This document shows positions 25,539-32,753 of a DNA stretch of 44,682 nt, in pieces. The number at the start of each line of letters is the position of its first letter. The stretch's first letter is position 1. The stretch is from Kangiellaceae bacterium. GTDB taxonomy: Bacteria > Pseudomonadota > Gammaproteobacteria > Enterobacterales > Kangiellaceae. The stretch spans positions 1 to 44,682 of the forward strand of contig JAPHTP010000073.1 of NCBI GenBank assembly GCA_026196875.1, in the 5' to 3' direction. The notes below the pieces were generated by a model, which ran no database searches, was not told where the DNA came from, and was given only the letters and a program-made list of their open reading frames with translations. Position numbers and translations under genes: made by a program.

Positions 25539-25569
25539 AATAATTTCATTATTAAGTAATGAAATTATT
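25539..25569. repeat. 13-bp perfect inverted repeat at the SGNH hydrolase start
   Basis: Arms AATAATTTCATTA and TAATGAAATTATT are separated by five bases. The repeat ends four bases before ATG 25535 on the coding (minus) strand. As RNA it would place a stable hairpin over the ribosome site; as DNA it could be an operator. No T run follows on either strand, so it is not a normal terminator. Confidence 0.7.
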
Positions 25570-25712
25570 TTAGAGAACATTGGTACAAATGAATAGTAGA
25601 AAAAGTTCTGAAGTAAAAATTGATATGGCGATTAAGCGCCAGCTCCCTCACGATACACAGTTTAGATTTCTCAATTTGCATAGTAAAAGAAGCTGACATT
25701 TAAATAACGACT

Positions 25713-27314
25713 CTATTGGCAAGGTCCTAAGTTGTTCCAGACTTGAGTAAAGATGTCCGGCCGAGCACCGGTGGAATACCAAGTAGATTCGTATTTATTA
25801 CCGTTATATGAGACTAGGTCTCCTGGCACATATGAAGTATATAAGCCCCACTCTGAAAGACCGTTACATCCAGTGTTGCCACCGTTGGTAACGGTGATGG
25901 TTTGGCTCTCTGAATCAGACAAACCTTCTTGATCGGTAACTGTTAGCGTAACCGTATAAGTTCCTTCTGCCGAATAAGTATGCGATGGATTAGTTGCACT
26001 TGATGTAGCACCGTCGCCGAAACTCCAAGAGCGGGTATAAATGCCGTTGTCGTCACTGGAAGTGTCACTAAAAGACACTACCAACTTATTTGCACTATGC
26101 GTGAAACTCGCGTTTGGAGGCAGATTGCCGGAGCCAGAAGAGTAGCTTCCGGTCAAAGTCGCCCCCGAATATTGGCTATAGCCGACAAGCAGCACGTAGT
26201 AAGTACCCGGCTGGATGTTATTAATATCGCAAGTTTCATTATTGCCATCAAGATAGGGTCGGCAATCGTATGATGCAGTAGTTGGTTTGGAACCAGCTTT
26301 TACATATAAATCCACATCGCCTGAACCACCTGCGGTTTTAAAAGAAAGCGAAGTGGCTCCATTTGGCACATCAAGTTTGTAAAACTTTTGACTCTGTGAA
26401 GCACCGCTAACACTCACAGCAACGCCGTTGGATAAATCGGTCACATCATCTGGAGGTGTAACACTGCCGATGTAACCTTCGATCCAGGATTTATATGCCG
26501 AAGTTCGTGTAAATGCAGATGCACCGCGACAATTTCTCCCCCAACTTACGGTACCTATGCTGTAAGCCTGACCACTTTGATAAGCGACATAAGGTCCACC
26601 ACTGTCACCATTACACGCAGAACGGCCACCAGTTCCCGCGCCGCAGACAACCTTGCCATCAATTGTACTTCCTAATTCTTGTTGACACTGCGAAGTTGAC
26701 ATCACTGGTAGCGGCGCTTCTCTAAGAACGCTGCTGGGTTGTCCTTGAAAATATGTAGTTCCCCATCCTGAAACGACAACGCTGGCTCCGACGCCGGCAA
26801 TTTGATTTTCAATTGCAGTAGTTGGTAGCGCGGCAATTTCTATATTGCTCGAAACTGGAGAAGTTAACCGAATTAGAGCAAGGTCATTACCATATTGAAC
26901 ACTGCCAGACCAACTCGGATGATTAATGATTTGGTCGACATTGTGCAAAGTACCACCGCTATTACGGTAATGAGAACCTACTCTTATTTTGGTGTTGCTG
27001 GTTGAAAGACCGCTAGTACAGTGACCTGCGGTGAGTACCCATTGTGGTGCGACCAAAGTACCACCACAGCCTTGCTGCCCACTACGCTCTAGTGCCACTT
27101 GGTAAGTACGTGACCCGACTGGCGTCTCTGTTCCATTGACAACTTGAGTATCAATATCCGGGACTTCGGCTAATGAGTCTGTGTTGTTTAATGAGCCATT
27201 CGCTAACGCAGCAGTACTGCTCAGCATTGAAAGACCCACTAAAGCAACCAATGACGGTTTTAGTTTCGAACTCGATTCGCCACAGAGTTTTAATTGTTGT
27301 TTTCTTAATCGCAT
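25713..27314 (-). CDS. Secreted chymotrypsin-like serine protease (S1-PPC-PKD-CBM)
   Basis: 533 residues. A signal peptide (to about residue 39) and short propeptide precede mature VVNGTETPVG. The S1 domain has His98 (TAGHC), Asp144 (NDLALI) and Ser238 (GDSGGP). Ser232 sits at the specificity-pocket base (trypsin has Asp), favouring chymotrypsin-like rather than Arg/Lys cleavage. A PPC domain (about 295-390, VDLYVKAGSKPT), a PKD domain (about 398-475, SWSFGDG...PSHTYSAEGTYTVTLTV) and a C-terminal CBM5/12-like chitin-binding domain (485-533, WGLYTSYVPGDLVSYNGNKYES) follow. It is probably exported by type II secretion to degrade protein on chitinous or particulate matter. AGGAGG precedes the ATG. 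Confidence 0.9.
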   Translation of the reverse strand: MRLRKQQLKLCGESSSKLKPSLVALVGLSMLSSTAALANGSLNNTDSLAEVPDIDTQVVNGTETPVGSRTYQVALERSGQQGCGGTLVAPQWVLTAGHCTSGLSTSNTKIRVGSHYRNSGGTLHNVDQIINHPSWSGSVQYGNDLALIRLTSPVSSNIEIAALPTTAIENQIAGVGASVVVSGWGTTYFQGQPSSVLREAPLPVMSTSQCQQELGSTIDGKVVCGAGTGGRSACNGDSGGPYVAYQSGQAYSIGTVSWGRNCRGASAFTRTSAYKSWIEGYIGSVTPPDDVTDLSNGVAVSVSGASQSQKFYKLDVPNGATSLSFKTAGGSGDVDLYVKAGSKPTTASYDCRPYLDGNNETCDINNIQPGTYYVLLVGYSQYSGATLTGSYSSGSGNLPPNASFTHSANKLVVSFSDTSSDDNGIYTRSWSFGDGATSSATNPSHTYSAEGTYTVTLTVTDQEGLSDSESQTITVTNGGNTGCNGLSEWGLYTSYVPGDLVSYNGNKYESTWYSTGARPDIFTQVWNNLGPCQ

Positions 27315-27658
27315 ATAAATGCCTCCTAAATTAGAATTGATTTTTGTTATTTAAAATCCCATCTAATATACAAATAGAAAAGCTTTTTTCTTTTTCAAAA
27401 AAGAGACATTTTTTTTAAGTTTTGAGACAAAATTATAATTTGTAGACAGACTTAAACAAGCCAGTAAAACGGCTTAATCAAATAAACTAATTGAAACTTC
27501 AATTATGTAAATTTTTGGCAAACGAGAGCTGGAATATTTACAAAAATATCGAGTGGAGATTATTTTAATAACCCTACCTGAAAATTTATATGTTTAGTTC
27601 TCAGGAGCAGTTTTTATTGCTGTTTATTTGAATAATGTAACTGTAGTTACGCTAGCAA
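27315..27658. other. 344-base non-coding region upstream of the protease gene
   Basis: Very AT-rich, no coding signal found. It holds the protease ribosome site (AGGAGG) and, at 27403-27448, three copies of a TGTCTM element (minus-strand reading) about 19-21 bases apart, one next to the near-palindrome ACAAAATTATAATTTGT (27427-27443). A small dyad GTAACTGTAGTTAC is at 27637-27650. Spacing of two helical turns suggests a repeated protein-binding site. Confidence 0.4.
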
Positions 27659-28450
27659 CTATATAAAAACTTCATAATCTGAATCATTATTCATATATCC
27701 AGGTAAATTGGTGCTTACTAATCCTTTTCCCTCTATCACCGATCTTAAAATAGCCTTATTGAATTGGCCAATTTTCTCATCAGCAAGGTATTGGTCAATA
27801 TCTATCCATTTGGCATCAGCGATTTCAGATTCCTGTATAACAATATCAAAGTTGAGTGGTTTAAGACGGCAAATAGCGTAAATGTTCGATGTTGTAAACT
27901 GGCCCTGGTGGTGATGCCTAAAACCGACAAAAGAAACAAATTCAGTCCTTATACCAGTTTCTTCCAACACTTCCCGCTTTACACCTTCTTCGATATGTTC
28001 ATAAGGATCTAGCATTCCACCTGGAAACTTCCAATTATGTGGATGGCTTTTTATATGTGCTTTCTCACGTATGGTTAATACTCGACTGTCATTATCTACG
28101 ACGAGCCCTCCTATTCCAATCGTGTGATTAGCGTACTCGGGAACAACGGCATTCTTTATTAATCTTTTAACCAACATAACCGAGTCCTTATCGCAATGAT
28201 GGTTAGTAAAACCCGCTTTATAAGCGATGGGCAAAAATTCGGCCTGTTGATTATTAATCCTGATCCACACAACTCTAATTTGCCTCGCTTGCCAATTAGA
28301 AATTGACTCATTAAGCATCGCAGCAAAATCGCTTTTTTTGGTAGGTAGATCTTGCGGTGAAACGTATGTTCCACCATGAGGATTGTTGGTAGAGGTTAAT
28401 ATTGGCAATTTGTTCTCCTTTAAAAAGTTACTTAAGGATTGAACATTCAA
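27659..28450 (-). CDS. NUDIX hydrolase, NUDT6-like
   Basis: 263 residues. An N-terminal pre-NUDIX domain (about 1-95, with SISNWQARQIRVVWIRINNQQAEFLPIAYKAGFTNHHC) is followed by a NUDIX domain (about 105-240). The NUDIX box GGMLDPYEHIEEGVKREVLEETGI (about 143-166) is complete, with the REVLEE metal-binding core. This two-domain layout is that of the NUDT6 / plant NUDT family, which hydrolyses nucleoside diphosphates linked to other groups. Substrate not predictable. It lies 17 bases downstream of the NnrU gene. Confidence 0.88.
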   Translation of the reverse strand: MNVQSLSNFLKENKLPILTSTNNPHGGTYVSPQDLPTKKSDFAAMLNESISNWQARQIRVVWIRINNQQAEFLPIAYKAGFTNHHCDKDSVMLVKRLIKNAVVPEYANHTIGIGGLVVDNDSRVLTIREKAHIKSHPHNWKFPGGMLDPYEHIEEGVKREVLEETGIRTEFVSFVGFRHHHQGQFTTSNIYAICRLKPLNFDIVIQESEIADAKWIDIDQYLADEKIGQFNKAILRSVIEGKGLVSTNLPGYMNNDSDYEVFI

Positions 28451-28467
28451 CGATATGTCGAAAAGTA

Positions 28468-29031
28468 CTAGTGGTTAATGGGCACACCAGCCAAGTATAT
28501 ATGATAATGGGCTATAGTAATTAATATGACCGCAGCGACCAAAATATTTCGAAATTCCATTGCTATAGATGGTGAGTCAGGCTTGCTCCATTGACCATCT
28601 CGCTTGTTGATTAACGCTATTTCTACAATACACCAGAGTAAAATAGCCCCAAACAGCACCAAAGAGCGTAAATCGCCGTTCATTAGCAAATGAGCAATAG
28701 CCCAAACTGCTACGCCGGTTAATTGGGGATGGCGAATAACGCGTTTCACTCGCCCGGTCATTTGCGCGACTACAATTAAATAAACGGAAACAACCATTAA
28801 CAGTAGCGCAAACTTATGGACTATAGGCCCTAGATGATACAGGAATACTGGCTCAGTAGATTTCCAGCCAAAGACAATGAGCACTATAGCTCCGAGCATT
28901 GCAAGAGAGAAGGCTCCCTTATAACCATTCTCACCTAGCTTCTCAACCATTATTGATTTAATGCCAGGCATTAATCCTGGAACCAGATGAGTAAAACACC
29001 ATACAAACAATCCCGCTATTAGTAGTCCCAT
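28468..29031 (-). CDS. NnrU family membrane protein
   Basis: 187 residues with five or six transmembrane helices. The signatures LFVWCFTHLVPGL, RHPQLTGVAVWAIAHLLMNGD and LWCIVEIALINKRDGQW match NnrU, a heme-type membrane family linked to denitrification in some bacteria but also present in organisms without it. No nitrite or nitric oxide reductase gene is visible here, so the role is open. The start is ATG close behind AGGA. It is followed by the NUDIX gene, probably in one transcript. Confidence 0.85.
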   Translation of the reverse strand: MGLLIAGLFVWCFTHLVPGLMPGIKSIMVEKLGENGYKGAFSLAMLGAIVLIVFGWKSTEPVFLYHLGPIVHKFALLLMVVSVYLIVVAQMTGRVKRVIRHPQLTGVAVWAIAHLLMNGDLRSLVLFGAILLWCIVEIALINKRDGQWSKPDSPSIAMEFRNILVAAVILITIAHYHIYLAGVPINH

Positions 29032-29096
29032 TCCTAGCCCCCTATAAAGTAACTCTCTATAAGTATTGAAAAGTTATAAATGATGATTCTTGATGC

Positions 29097-29594
29097 TTAT
29101 AGTTCTAACATATCATCCAACTTTTGGGAACTTTCTACCACCCTTAAAGAGATGGAAATTTGTGAATTATCTTCGTCTACAAATTGATACTGGTTACTAA
29201 TACCGGTCTTGGCGGCTAAAATATACTGACGTGAAACATGGCTTACATTCTCTTTGTCTTCATTGGAATAGTGAGAAACAAATTTGACCAAAACCTTAAG
29301 ATCTTGCTTTTTCCAGTCTCTTAGTTCAAATCTTACTGAAGAACCGGCCCAGAGCATTTTCTCAGTGGAAGATTTCTGAGTAATCTCTTTCGTTGGTAAT
29401 AAGCTTTTTAGAGGTATGGATAAAACATCGTTAATAAAGCAAGAAAATTCTCCATGTCCTTCAAAATCCCCTAGACTATTATCTCTATATTGAACAGATA
29501 TCTTCCCTTGCAAAGGATATTCGGTAAATGCCGAACAGTTAGTTTGAAAAAAAAATTGGACTAAGAAAAAAACTAGAACTTTGCGTCTCCCCAT
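29097..29594 (-). CDS. Exported protein of unknown function
   Basis: 165 residues from ATG 29594, with AGGAG upstream. A basic N-terminus and hydrophobic stretch (KVLVFFLVQFFFQTNCSAF) form a signal peptide, cleaved near residue 23. The Cys there is not in a good lipobox. The mature part looks beta-rich (SVQYRDNSLGDFEGHGEF, SSVRFELRDW). I recognise no family. It lies 78 bases downstream of the second HD-GYP gene on the same strand. Confidence 0.6.
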   Translation of the reverse strand: MGRRKVLVFFLVQFFFQTNCSAFTEYPLQGKISVQYRDNSLGDFEGHGEFSCFINDVLSIPLKSLLPTKEITQKSSTEKMLWAGSSVRFELRDWKKQDLKVLVKFVSHYSNEDKENVSHVSRQYILAAKTGISNQYQFVDEDNSQISISLRVVESSQKLDDMLEL

Positions 29595-29672
29595 CAAATC
29601 TCCTTTTTATTATATGTTCTACGATCAATTTGTCCGTTATTTAAAACGGAAGTTCAATTTAATTAGGGTTAA

Positions 29673-30983
29673 TTATAAAAACTTGTCAAATGGAGAGTTC
29701 TTATTTGCATTCTGGTTCCAGATCGAAACACCTATTGCGTCCTTGTCTAAATACCTTTTCAGGTTAACACCAAAATCACCATCAACCAATAGCTCTCTAA
29801 TTTGATATTTTTCACCTTGAGCTATTTCAGACTCCCTGGCAAGATCGATGATATGTTGAGTGCCGGTGTTTTTCATCCTATCTGTGACAATCAAAAGTTT
29901 GGGTTTGTCAGGCTGAGAAACGCTTGAGCCAATAACCAGGCCAACTTCTCCTGTTTTCATTTCTACTAAACTACCAATTGGTGTCGGACTTAACCAGGTT
30001 ATGAACTGCTCAACTAAAAACGGGTCAAACTTCTTGCCTGCATTGCTGGTTAAAATTGACATGGCCGAGGAAGCGTTTTTCGCCCGACTATAAGGCCTTT
30101 CACTGGTAATCGCGTCATAAGCATCAATTATGGAAATTATTTTAGCGTATCTTGAAACGCGATCTTTATGAATGTGACGAGGATATCCTTTGCCATCAAA
30201 TCTCTCGTGATGTGAAAGCGCAGCTTCCTTAACAACTTCACTCAAATTGTCAACTTTTTCCAAAAGACGATAGCTTTCCTCAGGATGGTGCTTTAATACA
30301 TGTGCTTCATCACGATTTATTTTACCTCTTTTGTTTATTACCAAACTAGGCATACGTGCCTTTCCAATGTCGAAAAGCAATCCAGCCAGACCAAGCGATT
30401 TTAATTGCTCTTCGCTCATTCCCAAGTGCATTCCAAATCCTAGCGCAAGGATACTCACTCTTAACTGGTGCTCAGTAGTATACTCTGCTGGATTTTTTAC
30501 ATTACGAAGAAGAAGAAGCGCTTCTGGTTTGCAGTTTAAACTAACTAACATTTGCTCAACTGTTTTTTTTAGTACTCCAACAGAGAAAGCTACATCTTGA
30601 GCAGCAAGCAAATGAATTTGTTTTAATTCTTTGCCTGTATTTTTGAAAGCCGCAAGCGCTGATGGCAGCTCATCGGATAACCCGTCGAATTTGGTATCTC
30701 TTCTTAATGATTTCGAAGCCTTTTCAATAGTTGAATCATCCCTTTCGACTTCAGTTCCTGTAGACAATCGAAAGACTTCATATTGTTGCTTGGTTTTAAA
30801 GTCAACATAGACTTTTCGACATTCGCGTTTTAGTTGATCAATCTGCTCTTGGGATTCAATCGGAAATCCCTGAAATAAGAACGAAGACTGTTCCCAGGGT
30901 TTATCGAGTTTGCCCACATACATGCCGACTTTAAGATCCTGTACGCGCACTTCTACTCGTTTGAGGTAGGAATACTCGTTCAT
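29673..30983 (-). CDS. DUF3391/HD-GYP protein, HD His replaced by Phe
   Basis: 436 residues, clearly a paralogue of the 11.3-12.6 kb protein over its whole length (MNEYSYLKRVEVRVQDLKVGMYV). DUF3391 at about 5-72, HD-GYP at about 160-355. The GYP signature HHERFDGKGYP is intact, but the HD motif reads LLFDIGK, with Phe204 where His normally binds metal and Asp205 kept. Both copies thus lack the same ligand. The start is ATG with GGAG at good spacing. It may be a c-di-GMP-responsive or degenerate phosphodiesterase. Confidence 0.87.
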   Translation of the reverse strand: MNEYSYLKRVEVRVQDLKVGMYVGKLDKPWEQSSFLFQGFPIESQEQIDQLKRECRKVYVDFKTKQQYEVFRLSTGTEVERDDSTIEKASKSLRRDTKFDGLSDELPSALAAFKNTGKELKQIHLLAAQDVAFSVGVLKKTVEQMLVSLNCKPEALLLLRNVKNPAEYTTEHQLRVSILALGFGMHLGMSEEQLKSLGLAGLLFDIGKARMPSLVINKRGKINRDEAHVLKHHPEESYRLLEKVDNLSEVVKEAALSHHERFDGKGYPRHIHKDRVSRYAKIISIIDAYDAITSERPYSRAKNASSAMSILTSNAGKKFDPFLVEQFITWLSPTPIGSLVEMKTGEVGLVIGSSVSQPDKPKLLIVTDRMKNTGTQHIIDLARESEIAQGEKYQIRELLVDGDFGVNLKRYLDKDAIGVSIWNQNANKNSPFDKFL

Positions 30984-31453
30984 TGTCGCTCCATCGATTT
31001 CTGAACTTATTGATTCAGGTGCATCTCAGATTGCACACCTTCAGATAATTCAACAGCAAAAGACGAATACGGCAATAAAGTCGCCTTACTATCTGAATAT
31101 TGTTTATTAAGGAGAAAATGTCAATAAATGAGATATTTAGTCACTTTCGTAATCTTTAAAGGACGATTAATCTCCTCCTCTACTCTAAAATTTAATCTTT
31201 TTTGGTACATTACCAAACCATGTATCCCCTTGTTTTAATTAAATTATTTTAAAATCAAGAATTTCTCCTTATATCCAAAAGTTGTTTACTAACTATTGCA
31301 ACTAAAAAGCCGATTGTGTTAAAAATACCCTAATCGAGCTCGAATGGATTGTATGGTTTAATTGTGAACTGGACACAAGTTTGCGAAATCCTAGAAAGAT
31401 GGAAATGATTCCTAATCCTCCAAGAGCAACCTAAACAGAGCAATATTCTTATA
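30984..31453. other. 470-base non-coding region between HD-GYP gene and arginine leader
   Basis: No gene found. Near the HD-GYP start there is a hairpin-like element (AGGTGC at 31017-31022 with GCACACCT at 31033-31040, one bulge) and an 8-bp inverted pair (TTCAGATA 31040-31047, TATCTGAA 31090-31097). The arginine promoter should lie in the right half; a weak candidate is TTGCAA (31296-31301) with TAAAAA (31320-31325), 18 bases apart. A TATAAT at 31450-31455 overlaps the leader ATG but has no matching -35. No clear ArgR box was seen. Confidence 0.4.
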
Positions 31454-31615
31454 ATGAACAAACAAGTTAGCGACTTAAAAGTACTAGCAGAAGAAGTACT
31501 GGCAGAGGCGGCTTCGAATGAAAGCCTGTTCCGCTCGTCTGTTCAATCAACTAACACAATTGCAGTTATCCGCCGTCGCCGCCGTACCTATTGGGCTGGG
31601 TGCGATGGTGTTTAG
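31454..31615 (+). CDS. Arginine leader peptide (53 aa, five consecutive Arg codons)
   Basis: ATG to TAG, 53 codons, not in the annotation of longer genes. Codons 40-44 are CGC CGT CGC CGC CGT, five Arg codons in a row that one tRNA-Arg(ICG) would read; they are followed by TYWAGCDGV and stop. The stop lies 24 bases before an intrinsic terminator, and the first arginine gene (argF') starts 96 bases after it. This is the layout of a ribosome-mediated attenuator: stalling at Arg codons when charged tRNA-Arg is scarce lets the operon be read. The ribosome site is weak (AGAG about 14 bases upstream), and 53 residues is long for a leader. A small peptide with its own function is the alternative. 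Confidence 0.75.
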   Translation: MNKQVSDLKVLAEEVLAEAASNESLFRSSVQSTNTIAVIRRRRRTYWAGCDGV

Positions 31616-31651
31616 TATGCGATAAAGAAACACTTTCGGAAAAACCCGGCC
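31594..31651 (+). promoter_or_regulatory. Antiterminator pairing of the arginine attenuator
   Basis: GGCUGGGU (31594-31601, leader codons 47-50) can pair with ACCCGGCC (31644-31651) over 8 bp with one G-U. The right arm is the left side of the terminator stem, so the two structures exclude each other. A ribosome stalled on the first Arg codons (31571 onward) leaves the left arm free, while one at the stop codon (31613) sits partly on it. Read by eye; not folded by program. Confidence 0.65.
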
Positions 31652-31670
31652 ATTGAGCCGGGTTTTTTTT
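31640..31670 (+). terminator. Intrinsic terminator before argF' (attenuator)
   Basis: An 11-bp stem (AAAAACCCGGC with GCCGGG and the following T residues), loop CATTGA, then eight T residues and, after CGC, seven more. It lies between the leader stop and argF', with no complete gene before it other than the leader, so it must regulate the arginine operon. Confidence 0.93.
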
Positions 31671-31711
31671 CGCTTTTTTTCAGCTTTTACTAATTAAACA
31701 GGAACACACCA

Positions 31712-32725
31712 ATGAAACACTACATAACCACAGCCGATTGGAAACAAAGCGAGCTACAGGAAATGCTCGATTTAGCGCAAGAGTTTAAGCAAGGACTTGA
31801 TGATGAATCGCTTAAAAACAAATCCGTCGCTCTACTCTTCTTTAATCCTAGCTTAAGAACCAGGACTTCTTTTGAAATCGGGACATGGCAAATGGGTGGG
31901 CATGCCATTGTCCTGGAACCGGGGAAAAATGCATGGCCTATCGAATTTGAGCTTGGCTCAGTGATGGACCAACAAGCGGAGGAACATGCAATTGAGGCCG
32001 CTAAAGTTCTTTCTAGATACTGCGATCTTATTTGTATTAGAGCATTTCCAAAGTTTGAAAATTGGAATGAAGATAGACAAGATAAAGTTATCAAGACATT
32101 TGCAAAGTACGCATCCGTTCCCGTAATCAACATGGAAACCATTACCCATCCGTGTCAGGAACTAGCCCATATGCAGGCCATCCAAGAGAAATTGGCAACC
32201 CAAGGTAAAGGGGGTACAAAAAATAAAAAATATCTTCTCACCTGGACCTACCATCCTAAACCGCTCAACACTGCAGTCGCCAATTCATCACTATTAATAT
32301 CAAGCAAATTTGGAATGGACGTAACGCTTCTTTGCCCTAATGAAAACTACCTCTTAGACGAACGCTATATGAATTTGGCCAAACAGAATGTTGAACAATA
32401 TGGCGGCAGCTTTCAAGTAACCCACAACATTGAAGAAGCATACCAGGATGCAGATGTTGTTTATGCGAAAAGTTGGGGAGCACTTCCTTTCTTTGGCTAT
32501 TGGGAGCCGGAAAAACCGATGCGAGATCAGTATAAACACTTCATCGTAAATGAAGAGAAAATGGCGCTCACTAACAATGGCATTTTCTCTCATTGCTTAC
32601 CGCTACGTCGAAATGTTAAAGCGACCGACGGTGTAATGGATGCCGACTATTGTTTTGCCATCGATGAAGCAGAGAATCGATTACATGTGCAGAAAGCAAT
32701 AATGAAAAAACTAATTAACCAGTAA
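31712..32725 (+). CDS. argF': N-acetylornithine carbamoyltransferase
   Basis: 337 residues. Carbamoyl-phosphate motif SLRTRTSFE (47-55), GKNAWPIEFELGSVMD with Trp75, the acidic EEH segment (90-92), ETITHPCQELAH, TWTYHPKPLNTAV and the C-terminal HCLPLRRNVKATD. These residues are those of Xanthomonas-type AOTCase rather than ordinary ornithine transcarbamylase, which has HCLPAYR; succinylornithine enzymes carry Pro where the Glu is here. The product is N-acetylcitrulline. It is the first gene of the six-gene operon, after the attenuator, with AGGAA before the ATG. The deacetylase two genes downstream is the expected partner. Confidence 0.95.
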   Translation: MKHYITTADWKQSELQEMLDLAQEFKQGLDDESLKNKSVALLFFNPSLRTRTSFEIGTWQMGGHAIVLEPGKNAWPIEFELGSVMDQQAEEHAIEAAKVLSRYCDLICIRAFPKFENWNEDRQDKVIKTFAKYASVPVINMETITHPCQELAHMQAIQEKLATQGKGGTKNKKYLLTWTYHPKPLNTAVANSSLLISSKFGMDVTLLCPNENYLLDERYMNLAKQNVEQYGGSFQVTHNIEEAYQDADVVYAKSWGALPFFGYWEPEKPMRDQYKHFIVNEEKMALTNNGIFSHCLPLRRNVKATDGVMDADYCFAIDEAENRLHVQKAIMKKLINQ

Positions 32726-32753
32726 GTTCTAATCATAGTTACAGGAATCACTC

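Noticed and set aside
31450-31455. TATAAT as the promoter of the arginine operon
   Set aside because: It overlaps the leader ATG and no -35 element is found 16-18 bases upstream; kept only as a possible way to refute the leader model.
31454-31615. Leader ORF as a RiPP or bacteriocin precursor
   Set aside because: The acidic N-terminal half and Cys/Trp-containing tail recall RiPP precursors, but there are no modification or export genes, and the Arg run, terminator and arginine operon explain it better.
31720-32142. Minus-strand reading frame inside argF'
   Set aside because: It is antisense to a strongly supported enzyme and its product has no family features or ribosome site.
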